This document shows positions 21,223 through 32,124 of a stretch of DNA of 64,000 nt, one piece after another. The notes below the pieces were generated by a model. It did not search any database, had not been told where the DNA came from, and saw only the letters and a program-made list of their open reading frames with translations. Source of the DNA: Piezodorus guildinii (lineage: Eukaryota > Arthropoda > Insecta > Hemiptera > Pentatomidae); assembly GCA_023052935.1 (NCBI GenBank), contig CM041292.1, forward strand, positions 113,861,436 to 113,925,435. Direction: 5' to 3'. The translations under genes were made by a program, and so were the position numbers. Positions within the stretch are counted from its first letter, which is position 1; each line of letters opens with the position of its first letter.

Positions 21223-24200
21223 CGAAAACTAAGCATAATAATAATAATAATAATAATAATAGGCTTAGCGAACCCGAAGGTTCGATGCCGATACCACCAA
21301 ATTCCGCCTACACAGACTCGTCCAATGCTCACCATTCAAGCCCAAGCTCCCGAGATCAGCCTTAACGCAATCCTCCCATCTCCGCTTCGGCCTACCTTTC
21401 GGACGCCTACCAGTCGGATCAGCAAATACCAACTTTCTCGGAATCCGTTCGTCATCGAGCCCAACAACTTTACTCGCCCATTTGAGTCTCCGCGATGCAA
21501 TCAGCTCAATTATATTCACAGGATGCAAGTTCCGCAATTCCGCGTTATGCAACCTTCTAAACTCCCCAGTGGCCTCATCTCTCTTTGGACCAAATATTTT
21601 ACGCAATACTTTATTTTCGAAAACCTTAAGCCGCTGTTCATCCTTTAAAGTAAGCGGCCACGTTTCACATCCGTAAAGAACCGTTGGAAGAATGATAGTT
21701 TTATAAATTCTAATCTTTAAGTTTTTAGATAGAAGCCGCGAACTAAGTAACTTAGCAACTGAATAATAACACGCATTTCCCACCTTTAACCGGGACTTTA
21801 TTTCTTCCTGGATTTCATTTTTTCTAGTTATAATTGAACCTAAATACTTGAATTTCTCTACGTGTTCAAAAGTATGACCTGATACATCAATATCTCCAAG
21901 ATCGACACCGTTTCTGCTACTAATCATATACTTCGTTTTATCGGTATTTAATTCGAGTCCTATTTCTTTACCGGTTTTTATTAACACACTTGTATTTAGT
22001 TGTATGGTTTCCGTGTCTTCACCTAGCAGTACCAGATCATCGGCATACCCCAAAACCGGAATCTTGTCACCCATATTTAAGCCTTTCTCGGTACACATCA
22101 CCTTTTCTATGACATATTCTAAAGCTATATTAAATAACACAGGTGAAAGGGAGTCACCCTGTTTTAAACCCGATCGCACCTCAAATCTCTCGGAGTAATT
22201 ATGACCGATTCTAACTTTATGGAATGTTTCCGACAAACACATCTCTACTAGGTTTACTAACTTTCTAGGTATTCCCTGTTCAATCATGATGTTATATAGC
22301 TTCTGACGGTCTATTGAATCATAAGCCTTTTTAAAATCGATATAAAGTTGATGGACTACACCGTTGTATTCCAATTTTTTCTCTAATATTTGACGTAGGG
22401 AAAATATTTGGTCAATAGTCGAGCGATTCCGCCTAAAACCACATTGGTAATCTCCGATAATTTCCTCAGCGTATTCCGTGATTCGACTAGTTAGAATTGA
22501 AGAGAATATTTTATAGCATACTGGGAGAAGAGAGATCCCACGATAGTTGTTACAATCCGACCTCGGTCCTTTTTTGTGAATCGGAATAAGTATTGATTCT
22601 TTCCATTCCTCGGGCATTTTTTCAGTTTCCCAGATCTTTTTAACTAAAAAATGTATTTTGGAAACGCCCGCTTCTCCACACGCCTTGATTAATTCACTCG
22701 TGATATTATCATTTCCTGCGGCCTTATAACGTTTTAATTTTCCTATCGCCATTTCGACTTCCTCTTTACTCGGTGCGTCTATCCATGGTTCAGCGCTCTG
22801 ATATTCAGAGAGAGGAGATTGATTATTATTTTCCGTATTTAAGATGCCGTCAAAGTGTTGTTTAAATTTATTTAATATCTCAGAAGGATCCGCAATTATA
22901 TTGTTATTTGCATCTTTAATCGCATTCAATAGAGGTTCAAATCTTTTACGCGATTTGTTTATACCTTTGTACATCTCTCTTACGTCATTTTCGTTTCTGT
23001 GTTTTTCTATTTCTATTATTTTGCCTTTAAGATACTCTCTTTTCTTATTTTTTAAGAGTTTTGAAGTTTCATTCTTTACTAACCGAAAATAAGCCACATT
23101 ATTATCGCTTGGATTATTTAAGGAATTCAGTTTAGCGGTTTTTCTTTTTTCGCACATATTTTGACAATCCCTGTCGAACCAAGGTTTGTTCTTTTTATTT
23201 TCAATTTTTCCAAGACATAAATTACCGACCTCTTTAATATTATCCCTGATCCCTTCCCATAGTTTGTTTACATCTTTGTGTTCCTCGTCTGAAGATTCCA
23301 AAGCTTCGAACCGATTTTTTACTTCTATCGCGAATTGTTTTCTAATTTCGAGGTTGTTCAATTTAACTAAATCAAAATTCTCGGGACGAATATAGTTCGG
23401 TGTTCTCTTTTTTGTATTTAGTTTTTGTCGAAGTTTCGCGATTACTAATTCATGATCAGAACCGCATTCTGCACCCCGATACGATCTCACGTTAATTATG
23501 CTACTTTGCCATCTGTTTTGTATTAAAACATGATCGATTTGATTCCGTGTTTGTCCATCCGGCGATGTCCACGTATACTTATGAATGTCCTTATGTTTAA
23601 ACGTAGTACTTTTGATTACTAGGTTTTTCGAAATGGCAAAGTTTATTAGTCGGGTCCCATTATCATTACTATATTCGTGCAAACTTTCTTTACCGATTGT
23701 AGGACGATATACTTCTTCCCTTCCAACCTTTGCGTTCGCGTCGCCTAGTATTATCTTAATGTAATTTCGTGGTAACTTATCGTAAACCGACTCTAGTTTA
23801 TCATAAAATTCGCATTTTACTTCATCATCACTGTCTTCGGTGGGAGAATGAATGTTTATAAACGCGATTTTAAACCAACGCCCTTGAAATATAGCAACCG
23901 ATATTCTTTCACTAAAGAACTGTACGTCCCGTAATGCGGAAAGAAATCTATTCCTAATCAGAAACCCGGTACCTAGACAATAATTAACGCTCCCCCCGTA
24001 CCAAATAGTATACTTTCCTTCTGTTAACGAACCCTCCCCTGGCCAGCGAACCTCTTGTAATGCAACGATATCTAAATGGTACCCCTTAACTTCATTCGCT
24101 ACCGACTTTAACCCACCGGCCGTATTTAAACTTCTAACGTTCCACGTCCCTATTGTTAGATCTCTAATTTTCATCTTGCGCCATGATTCCCCTGAAGCAG

Positions 24201-24501
24201 TCCCCACCCGGAGACCCGAACGGGGGACTAGTTTACCTCCGGATAATGAGCGTTTTACCTCAGAGGAATCCATGACTTTTGGTGATATTTTGTGAACTAA
24301 AATATGTGAGTAGGGCGTTCGAACCTACGTCACACCCTCCAGCAAGCCTGGGGGGCCGCTCTCATTGTTGGTCAGCGAGTCCATCGGACTTAGCCGAGAG
24401 GAGCTTCCGAGGAAATTCCACCGACCATCCCCACATCCGCCACCCGTGGGACGCTCCCCATACGCGGTAATGAGATCCGCGCGAGGCGAAAACTAAGCAT
24501 A
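21223..24501 (-). mobile_element. Full-length non-LTR retrotransposon LINE-B (RTE-like)
   Basis: The exact 15-bp duplication CGAAAACTAAGCATA (21223-21237, 24487-24501) brackets the element. On the minus strand it has a ~213-bp 5' region, one ORF, and a 3' end of about 25 bp that is essentially a (TTA)n tail (21238-21261). This is the compact RTE layout. Intact ends and ORF indicate a recent insertion. A dead partial copy lies at 37597-38776. Confidence 0.9.
21265..24273 (-). CDS. LINE-B endonuclease / reverse transcriptase polyprotein, 1002 aa
   Basis: Same domain order as LINE-A but clearly another family. The endonuclease has W44-N45 in GTWNVRSL, the LQEVRW acidic box, GDANAKVG, QIDHVL and S272-D273-H274. 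The reverse transcriptase has AAGNDN, NYRGISLLP, GFRRNRST, DFKKAYDS, the SGLKQGDSLSP turn and catalytic YADD at residues 743-746. A C-terminal tail with LYGCETW and GRRPKGRPKRRWED is typical of these LINEs. The length is normal. The frame is open throughout, and the start is the first ATG after the GC-rich 5' region. It would act in the nucleus by target-primed reverse transcription. Host annotations often mislabel this type as a craniofacial development protein 2-like gene. Confidence 0.92.
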   Translation of the reverse strand: MDSSEVKRSLSGGKLVPRSGLRVGTASGESWRKMKIRDLTIGTWNVRSLNTAGGLKSVANEVKGYHLDIVALQEVRWPGEGSLTEGKYTIWYGGSVNYCLGTGFLIRNRFLSALRDVQFFSERISVAIFQGRWFKIAFINIHSPTEDSDDEVKCEFYDKLESVYDKLPRNYIKIILGDANAKVGREEVYRPTIGKESLHEYSNDNGTRLINFAISKNLVIKSTTFKHKDIHKYTWTSPDGQTRNQIDHVLIQNRWQSSIINVRSYRGAECGSDHELVIAKLRQKLNTKKRTPNYIRPENFDLVKLNNLEIRKQFAIEVKNRFEALESSDEEHKDVNKLWEGIRDNIKEVGNLCLGKIENKKNKPWFDRDCQNMCEKRKTAKLNSLNNPSDNNVAYFRLVKNETSKLLKNKKREYLKGKIIEIEKHRNENDVREMYKGINKSRKRFEPLLNAIKDANNNIIADPSEILNKFKQHFDGILNTENNNQSPLSEYQSAEPWIDAPSKEEVEMAIGKLKRYKAAGNDNITSELIKACGEAGVSKIHFLVKKIWETEKMPEEWKESILIPIHKKGPRSDCNNYRGISLLPVCYKIFSSILTSRITEYAEEIIGDYQCGFRRNRSTIDQIFSLRQILEKKLEYNGVVHQLYIDFKKAYDSIDRQKLYNIMIEQGIPRKLVNLVEMCLSETFHKVRIGHNYSERFEVRSGLKQGDSLSPVLFNIALEYVIEKVMCTEKGLNMGDKIPVLGYADDLVLLGEDTETIQLNTSVLIKTGKEIGLELNTDKTKYMISSRNGVDLGDIDVSGHTFEHVEKFKYLGSIITRKNEIQEEIKSRLKVGNACYYSVAKLLSSRLLSKNLKIRIYKTIILPTVLYGCETWPLTLKDEQRLKVFENKVLRKIFGPKRDEATGEFRRLHNAELRNLHPVNIIELIASRRLKWASKVVGLDDERIPRKLVFADPTGRRPKGRPKRRWEDCVKADLGSLGLNGEHWTSLCRRNLVVSASNLRVR

Positions 24502-24679
24502 GAATACATAAACTACACACCAATAAAGATTTATGATGATTTTGAACTAGCTTGTGAACTTTCAAAAATAATTGTGAAACTAAACGATTGAGAAGCTCCT
24601 TGGAGAAAAAAAAAAAAAAATTTCTTGCAAGTTTATTTTAAGTGATGTAATTATTTTAAAATTCATCCTGATCAGTAAA

Positions 24680-24730
24680 ATGATTTATTTTTTTATCCAA
24701 TTTATAGCGGTTCTTGTGTATCCTTTTAAG
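24680..24730 (+). CDS. Candidate first exon encoding a signal peptide (17 codons)
   Basis: ATG opens a frame reading MIYFFIQFIAVLVYPFK, a strongly hydrophobic signal-peptide-like sequence. It is followed at once by the near-consensus donor AAG|GTAAGT at 24731. A good acceptor, TTTTCACACTTTAG, ends at 24780, and continuing there in phase gives 21 further codons to a stop at 24844-24846. Alternatively it could lead to the exon at 25001, but that exon needs phase 1 while this donor is phase 0. It could be the start of a small secreted protein gene. No family recognised. Confidence 0.3.
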
Positions 24731-25000
24731 GTAAGTTTCGTATTGTTTTTTACAAAAATATATTTGTTTTCACACTTTAGTGTATGGTCAATAAATTGCA
24801 CGCATTGACTCACTCCTGGCAGACCATATTATCACTTAAAAACTAGAAAATGAGGATTCATTATTTATGTTAACTTGTTATGTTGCCCAACTATTTTCTG
24901 TTTATTCTGTAAGCGATATTATTATAGCACGTTCATCCATTACACATTGTTTCTGTAAAAAGATATTAATGTACTATAATGCGTCAATTTAAAATTCCAG

Positions 25001-25075
25001 ATACAGATGCGAAAGCGAATACAGCAGAATTAACAACTTCAGTAGATGAGTACAGTGAATATGCAATGAACGAAG
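25001..25075 (+). CDS. Candidate 75-bp symmetric internal exon
   Basis: AAAATTCCAG is followed by exactly 75 bases and the donor GAAG|GTGAGT. Only one frame is open, in phase 1 at both ends, reading TDAKANTAELTTSVDEY and then SEYAMNE. The composition looks like secreted or linker protein. Symmetric short exons are common in insect secreted effector genes, but this is only an analogy. A family X repeat begins ~70 bp downstream, so any gene would have repeats in its introns. Confidence 0.35.
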
Positions 25076-25149
25076 GTGAGTATCTACAAAGTTTAGGTCA
25101 TATATCTGTGGCGGTCGTGAAAAAGTAGATAACTCGAGTTATATGATAA

Positions 25150-25950
25150 AGTTAAAAAATCTGGTGCGGGCAACACACGACTTTCACTTACCTCCATTTT
25201 TAAAATCAATGAAAGAATTTTCAAATACAGTTAGAGATGAAAATACGTGAAACTATTAAGGAATTAATCAAATTGAATTTATATAGAAACATGTGTTTTA
25301 TTAAAAAATCTATTATATTATTATCTAAAATAATCAGTTAGTTTTATCTTCTTTTCATCACTTTTCTAAAAGCTTGTGTATGAGATGATATTTTTTCTAA
25401 AATCTTTAGCTTTCCAACGGTATATTGATCATGTATATTACTGCTCTTATGTTCAAAAACGAAAAATTGCATTAAAAAAATATTTTTTCTGTTTTCTCCT
25501 TTAGTTGGGTATCGAATTTATTCAATTTATATATTTACCTGTTTTTCACCAGCGTTAACAAGATAATCTAGTTATTATTATTGAATCTACAAAATTAAAG
25601 GTACTTTAGGGGAAGAATATAAAATTAAAATATCGGCATTAAGGCCCTGTCAGACCATTTTTATGCAAATAAAATCTACATGATATTAAAGCTCATTAAA
25701 TTTTACATCGATATAGCGAGTATAATCAAAATCGTCGGAACCGTTTTCGAGAAAATAAAAAAAAAGGTGCAAAATGCATGGTATAAAGTGCCTCTTCTGG
25801 TAAGCTCATTTTGATGAAAAAAGTTTTGTCACGCATAGTTGTCTTAAATATGAAATTTCAGTTTCATAGGACTTACCGTTTCCGCCCGGGAGTTAACACA
25901 CACACACACACACAGAAAGATTTTGACTTATCCACTTATTCACGACCGCC
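25150..25950 (+). repeat. Interspersed repeat, family X, copy 3
   Basis: Starts TCTGGTGCGGGCAACACACG, contains TTTCCAACGGTATATTGATC, and ends in the (CA)n tract and AGAAAGATTTTGAC. Non-coding. Confidence 0.65.
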
Positions 25951-25973
25951 ACAGATATAATATATTAATGATA

Positions 25974-25974
<1 letters not shown>

Positions 25975-26045
<71 letters not shown>
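25975..26045. repeat. (TA)n microsatellite
   Basis: About 65 bp of nearly pure TA, lying between two family X copies in opposite orientation. Confidence 0.95.
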
Positions 26046-26047
<2 letters not shown>

Positions 26048-26930
26048 CTGGCTAAATTAAAACTAATTTACGTGTATTGAATAAACTAAATATAAAGTTC
26101 TACGGAAATACACGTTTTAGGGTCCCCAGAGTCCAAACAACCAAGTCCCACAAAAAAGGTCTATGAGTCCGTATGTTTGTGATAAGTATTGCGCAAAACG
26201 AAAAGTAGTACGAAAATTAAATTTCATGTTAGAGACAGCTACAGGCCCGGGATGGTACGGTAACTATTTCTTCAAATCGGATTACCGGAAAATCTACTTT
26301 ATATCATGCATTTAGTATCTTTGTACCATTTTCTCAAAAACAGCTCTAACGATTTTGATTAAAATCGCTATGTCAATATAAAATTTAATGGGCTTTAATA
26401 CGATGTAGGTTTTATTCTGATTGGAATAGTCTGACAGGGCTTAAATGCCGGATTTTTTAATGTTCTTCCTCTAAAGTACTTTTAATTCTTTAGTTTCCAC
26501 AAAAGTAATCATATAATTTTCATGGTACTGATAAAGAATAGCTAAATATACAAAATTAAATAATTTGATAAACAACAAGAGGAGAAAAGGAGAAAAAAAT
26601 AGATAAATTTATTTGTTTAGCAATCTAAGAATAGTAATATATATATATATATATATATATGTTATAGTTATATTATATGTGAACAAATGTTATCTTGTTT
26701 ACGAAATTGTAAACGATAATGTAATGTGAATGAAAATAGGACCTTAACTTTTCTGGTTATTTTGCATAACAACCTTATTTTTTTATATTATTTAATCTAA
26801 AATATATGTTTCTAACGAAACCAAATATAATCCTTCAAAATATTTTGAACACTATTACATAGTTCTTAACTTAATTTTAGCAACCAAGGTAAGTGGAAGG
26901 TGTGGGTTGCAGGGATCAGATTTTTGTTGT
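26046..26930 (-). repeat. Interspersed repeat, family X, copy 4 (minus)
   Basis: The inverse of copy 3: contains ACGTTTTAGGGTCCCCAGAG, then TTTTGATTAAAATCGC, and ends near AACCAAGGTAAGTGGAAGG. A short (TA)n run at 26638-26660 is inside. Confidence 0.6.
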
Positions 26931-27022
26931 TATTTTTCATCTTCGATTTGTGTTCATTGTTTTAATAATAAACCCCGAGTAGGTTTTTGATTAAATATTC
27001 AAATTAAATGGACGTCGTCCGC

Positions 27023-27693
27023 CGTCGCACAGTGGACAATATGAACGATTTAGGTGGACAAAATTGTGAAACTTGTCTATATTTGACCTTTGGGGTCCCA
27101 GATTACGGAAAAAAATATTTACAAAATTACAAGAAAAACTTTTAAAAAGTAATTATTTTTTTTCCACGATTGGCGAGCGTACATTGTTCAAATATTTTTT
27201 TTTTTGCTAAAACCTAAAACTATATTTACGTTTGAAATCTCAGAATACGGAAAAATAATACAAAAAATCTAATTATGGCTCGGAGTTGCTAATACCTGCT
27301 AATAGATGTATTTTATATCATTTACAAATAGCTAAATTAACCCTACAGGTGAGGTTGCAATGTATATTCAATAACGAGTTTGGAAATATAATGTTTTACC
27401 AGTTTCAGCAATGTCCATTGTTAAATAAAAGCAAAAGACTTTGCTCTAAAAACACCTTGAACACAATAAATGACCATCGAATAAAGATAATCAATCACAC
27501 TGCCGGTTATCAGGCACTTGTGCGAACAGGAATGATTCATTCATTTACTATTTATTCGTAAGCACGGTATGGCGGGAAATATTAGTATTAAGGGTCTTGC
27601 TAACTAATAATAAAAAGGTGAAGCACTGGAAAATTCCAAACATTTGAATTGACTTTTGCCCACCTCAATTGTTATTTTGCCCACTGTGCGTCG
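27023..27693. mobile_element. 661-bp DNA element with ~38-bp terminal inverted repeats
   Basis: CACAGTGGACAATATGAACG at 27028 returns inverted as CAATTGTTATTTTGCCCACTGTG, ending at 27688. The flanking CGTCG (27023-27027, 27689-27693) is a 5-bp direct repeat. A 91-codon frame inside has no recognised transposase motif. Ends beginning CACAGTGG recall CMC/Chapaev-type elements, but the 5-bp duplication does not settle the superfamily. Confidence 0.6.
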
Positions 27694-28118
27694 TCAGATC
27701 TCTTAGTAACAATCCCGTTTTACGAGACGGATTAAGTTTACATTTTTATAAAAGTTATTTCTAAGCTCACAAAGATATTTTTAATATTATTTTTCATTTC
27801 TCAACTTCCAATTTATTATAAAACACAATATAACACAATAGACAATTTTGAATCGTGTTTTAGGTACCAGACATGTCTATTGTTTATAAATCTTTCGACG
27901 ATATTAGGTTCGATTAAATTAGCTAATCGGATACATTGTAGGAACGTGTGTGGGCGACCACATCCATCTGTACTATCAAGTTGAATAGAGAACAGAAACC
28001 TGTGTTTCTGTTTATCCTGTTGTTTATCCTGTGATGAATACAATTTTGTAAATAGGGCGAATAGAAAATAGATCTGTTAAGTAATTTAAAAAAAAAAAAT
28101 ATTAGTTTTAGACATTTT
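27694..28118. other. Non-coding stretch
   Basis: Nothing recognised. A 75-codon minus frame (27816-28043) has no supporting features. Confidence 0.4.
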
Positions 28119-28390
28119 ATAAACGAAAATAAATATTGTACATAGGTATGAATGTGACATATTTTGTTTATTTATTTGTATTTATTTTGTCTACAAATTT
28201 TGTTATTGTATACGTTTATTTATTTTGATTTTATTTTATGTAACTTGACTTTCCTTTTGTTTATATTGTAAATATTGTATGAATGAGATCCTGTAGCACT
28301 ATTATTATTGTCTATCATGACAAATTGTAATATATACGAATAAAAAAAAAAAAAAATAAAAAAAAAAAAATAAAAAATAAACGAAAATAA
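28119..28390 (+). mobile_element. Short jockey-like LINE 3'-end insertion with 14-bp duplication
   Basis: The duplication ATAAACGAAAATAA (28119-28132, 28377-28390) flanks 244 bp. The sequence is homologous to the 3' UTR of the jockey-like element at 35926-37216 (ATTTTATGTAA, TGTATGAATG, GACAAATTGTAATAT) and ends in an A-rich tail. Strongly 5'-truncated, non-coding. Confidence 0.8.
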
Positions 28391-28559
28391 TAAGCCACCT
28401 CAGCTTCGCAGATATGATTTTATATATAGATAGAGAAGAATTAAAGAGAATTAAGAGAAGGAATATATAATATAGATAACCTTATATTTAAAGAATATAA
28501 TGGATATAATAATATCTACAAAATGAACTTAGGTTATGTTGTTATATAAGGTTAATCAA

Positions 28560-29290
28560 AAGAAATAATACAGATTCGCAAATATTTTATTTGGTTATTT
28601 TTTTATTTTATTTTTTTTACATAAAATATTTAAAATACATATAAAAAGTTCAATTTAGTATCCATGAAACTCCCGTTTAGTTTAATGTAAAACACCCATT
28701 TTCATAAAATAATGTTTAATGTATAAATAATCAATAACAATGCCAGTTTATGGATTTATTACAACTTTTTTACTATTTAGTATGTAATATTGTTTCTAAT
28801 ATCTTACGTACTGGATGGAAGAATATAACTCGAACGATACGATGTACTTTGGCAACACTGAATCCTATAACCTCCCTCATTACAAAGAACATATGTTCAT
28901 AAGTGTGAGGGCTTATTATAACGGCATTCTGTTAACTGTTACAACTCATTTTATTACATATTAACTTTTCTAAAAGCTTGCACTCTCCAACAGTATATTA
29001 TACGCCTAAATTACTAGTTATTTCAGGAAAGATTAGTTGATGCCTTGATTACAGAAAATGCTATTTTCCCACATTATTGCTATATATTTTGCTTGCAAAC
29101 CTTCGAGAAAGAATGTTCTAAGTGATAATGAAACTGTATCAAAACCTGTTGCATGGCTTGGAAAGATTTCGCGGAAAACAATAATTCCCGATACTTAACA
29201 TTTATAATAAATAGTGAAGATATGAGGGAAACACGGAGCCCAGTTCATTTGCCAAACGTTTTAAAGCGTTGATTCTATCAGTTTAATAGA
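28560..29290 (+). repeat. Interspersed repeat, family Y, copy 1
   Basis: Shares TATTAACTTTTCTAAAAGCT, CTCTCCAACAGTATATTATAC and the AAACCTGTTGC..GGAAAACAATAATTCC end with the copies at 29925 and 51820. Non-coding. Its middle is also related to family X. Confidence 0.5.
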
Positions 29291-29924
29291 CGTCCATCTG
29301 TTTTCAATACTTTTGGTTAATGGAATACCGATATTCCATAACTACCTACGTTGGGTGAAGAAAATAATATACTGTATTTATGATGCACCTTCTCGAGAGA
29401 GCTGGTGCTGGAGAATCGGACATCATACGAAATGCAGACTTAGATAAAAACGTGAGCTCTTGTCTGCTTAAACCGGACTAGAAGCTCAAGGCTGTTAATC
29501 AATACTTGTTTCCGGGACTTATACTCGCATATCCTCTCCAGACTGCGCCCCTTACAAGAGGTAGAATAAATTGATACCAATATCCGCTCGGGTATCAATG
29601 CTATCATTGGGATAGTCTACTACACTTCTGCGGCGAATTGTAATCACCTAGACCTTGCACTAATAGGGACGGGCGGATCCGAGAAGTAATATAACATAAT
29701 ATTAATGAGACATAACGATGTTTTCAAGAGAGGGAGGATAGCAATGACATCCAATTTAGGGTTAATGACCTCGATGAGGACGGGGATGGGAAAAGGTAAA
29801 GGGAGGTACTGTATGCACCCCTTCGTGAAAGGTGAGAGAGAGGGAAATTAAATGTTTATGATGAAAACTTGAGCCAACAACTGCTGTAATATAGAGTATA
29901 TTATGCAATGAACTAGTGGGCCTG
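29291..29924. other. Unassigned stretch between family Y copies
   Basis: No gene seen. The part around 29390-29660 is GC-richer and shares CTCGGGTATCAATG with about 7270, perhaps an older repeat. Confidence 0.35.
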
Positions 29925-30860
29925 CCCCTAATAGACTGCCTTCCCTGCTTTGCACGGGTGAAATAAATCTCTGTTTGGCCGATTTGGAGTTTATCACTTT
30001 GGGATATTTAGTTTATGGTAACGGAAAGTGCAATCATCAAGAAAATATGTTTATTTTATAACGTATATTCATTATTATATTAAATCGTCGGCAGAAATGA
30101 AAAACATAAATCAATTTTTTTTTTTTTTTTGTTATTTTAAGGTGAAGCACAGATAACGGAAAATTTAATTTTTCTCATAAAAAGAAAACTTGATTACTAC
30201 GTAATCAAAAATCATAGAAATAAAAGGTTCCTAACCTATTAGGATTATAAATATTTTTAATAAACTATTTAAATTAAGTTTTAAAACTTAAATTAGTTTC
30301 CATAGGAATCCCATTTAGTCAACAGTGAAATATCGGCTATCATGAAATAGTAATAAATTTATAATAATTAATAACAATGTTAGCTTAAAGAATTATAAAA
30401 ACTTAGCATTTATGTTAACAACTTAGTCATAATTCGGTAAGAAATATTGTTTCTAAAACCTTGAGTACTAAATGGAAGAATATTACATGCACGACTTGAA
30501 CGTCGGTGATATCCTCTCCCTTTAACAATAATAGATGTTCATAAGTTTATGGGCTTACAACAATTTTATTAGCTTTTCTAAAATCATGAGCTTTCCAACG
30601 ATATACGATTCGCTTATGTTACTACTTATATTTCAGAATAATTTTTTATGACTTGGTTATAGAAAATTGATTTTTCTCGTTTAAAGAAAAGCTAAATTTC
30701 AATGTATTTTACTTATAAACCTTGAGGAAAGAATGCCCTAAATGATGGTGAAACCGTATCAAAATCCGTTTGTGGTTTAGAAGGAGCTAGCGGAAACCAA
30801 AATCCAGTTATCATTCTACATAGAGATTAATGGAAATGAAAAGGGAATGCAGTACATTAG
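29925..30860 (+). repeat. Interspersed repeat, family Y, copy 2
   Basis: Begins about CTGCCTTCCCTGCTTTGCAC and ends GCGGAAACCAAAATCCAG followed by ACATAGAGATT. Aligns with copy 1 and with 51820-53653. Non-coding. Confidence 0.55.
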
Positions 30861-30934
30861 TTAGCGGAAACCAAAATCCAGTTATCATTCTACATAGAGA
30901 TTAATGGAAATGAAAAGGGAATGCAGTACATTAG
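30788..30934. repeat. Exact ~74-bp tandem duplication
   Basis: The segment from TAGCGGAAACCAAAATCC to GCAGTACATTAG occurs twice, head to tail, at a 74-bp offset, reading as identical. A recent local duplication spanning the family Y end. Confidence 0.9.
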
Positions 30935-31064
30935 ACAACCGTATTTGGGCATTAATGTTACAAAATAAAGCACATTGCTTGCGAAAACAGTTTTTCGTTT
31001 AATTTCAATATCATACATAGTATAATCAACCGATTTCAAGGCACTAATTACGATTTGTCATTTT

Positions 31065-32124
31065 TTGAAATGTAAATTTAATTTACAAAAACAGGCCTTT
31101 GACCGAGTCTGGCACCCAGGGTTGCTTTACAAGCTTCGCAAATTCCTCCCCCCAACATACTTCCTTATTATCCAGTCCTACCTCACTGACAGATCATTCA
31201 AAGTCAATCATAATAATTCCTATTCATCCATTTTTACTCAGTTTGCTGGTGTTCCTCAAGGCAGTATCCTAGGACCCATTCTTTACACAGTTTATACAGC
31301 TGATATCCTTGTGTGTTATCAGTCAATACTGATCCAACTATTGCCTCTCAAACTCTCCAATCCCACCTCAGAGACCTTGAGGTATGGTGTCAGAACTGGA
31401 GAATTAAAATTAATGCCAACAAATCCAACCAAATTACCTTTATCCTTCGTCGTAAACCTATGACATCCTGCCCTACTGTCCCCTTCAATAATACTCCTCT
31501 TGTCCCGGTTGAACAGATCCGATATCTAGGACTGCACCTTGACAAACGCCTTACTTGGAACCCTCACACAAGACTGAAACGACAAGAAACTGCACGACGT
31601 TTTCGACTTCTTCAACACTTACTAGACAAACGTTCTAATCTTCCACTTAACTACAAAAGACTCATCTACATGACTATCATAAGGCCGATATGGACTTACG
31701 GAGTGGAGCTTTGGGGCTCTACTAAACCATCGAATTCTTCCCGTATCCAATCCCTACAATCCAAAATCCTTCGTAAAATCCTCAATGCTCCTTATTTTGT
31801 CACGAACAAACTTATCCATAAAGACCTTAACGTTCCGTATGTTGCTGATTTGGCCCGATCTAGATACCATTCCTTTCATGACAAACTCCATTCCCACCCT
31901 AATCCTCTTGTTTCAATACTTTCTTCCTCTTCAATTTCTGACAATCCTCCGAGGCGTCTGAAAAGAAGTTGGCCTCGAGACCTTCTAGTGTAGAAAAGTT
32001 ACATGAGTGCTGCCATTGGGTAGTTCTTCTTCAAGTTTGTTTCACGCCATTTAACTTTTGTCACATTTACTTGTTGTACCTTGAAGTATTGTAAATTTCA
32101 ATAAATGATGTTAAAAAAAAAAAA
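31065..32124 (+). pseudogene. Jockey-like LINE, 5'-truncated, catalytic box deleted
   Basis: It starts inside the reverse transcriptase (AFDRVWHPG), continues through FAGVPQGSILGP, then loses about 45 bp at about 31305. This removes the FADD box and changes frame. The second frame (31313-31993, 226 codons) runs from LEVWCQNWRIKINANKS through IRYLGLHLDKRLTWN to the normal C-terminal end SWPRDLLV. A ~110-bp 3' UTR and poly(A) follow (to 32124). AATTACGA at 31046-31053 and 32125-32132 may be the target duplication. It cannot make an active enzyme. Confidence 0.85.

Noticed and set aside
21166..23395. Plus-strand frames across LINE-B, up to 160 codons
   Set aside because: Antisense shadows of the intact LINE-B ORF.
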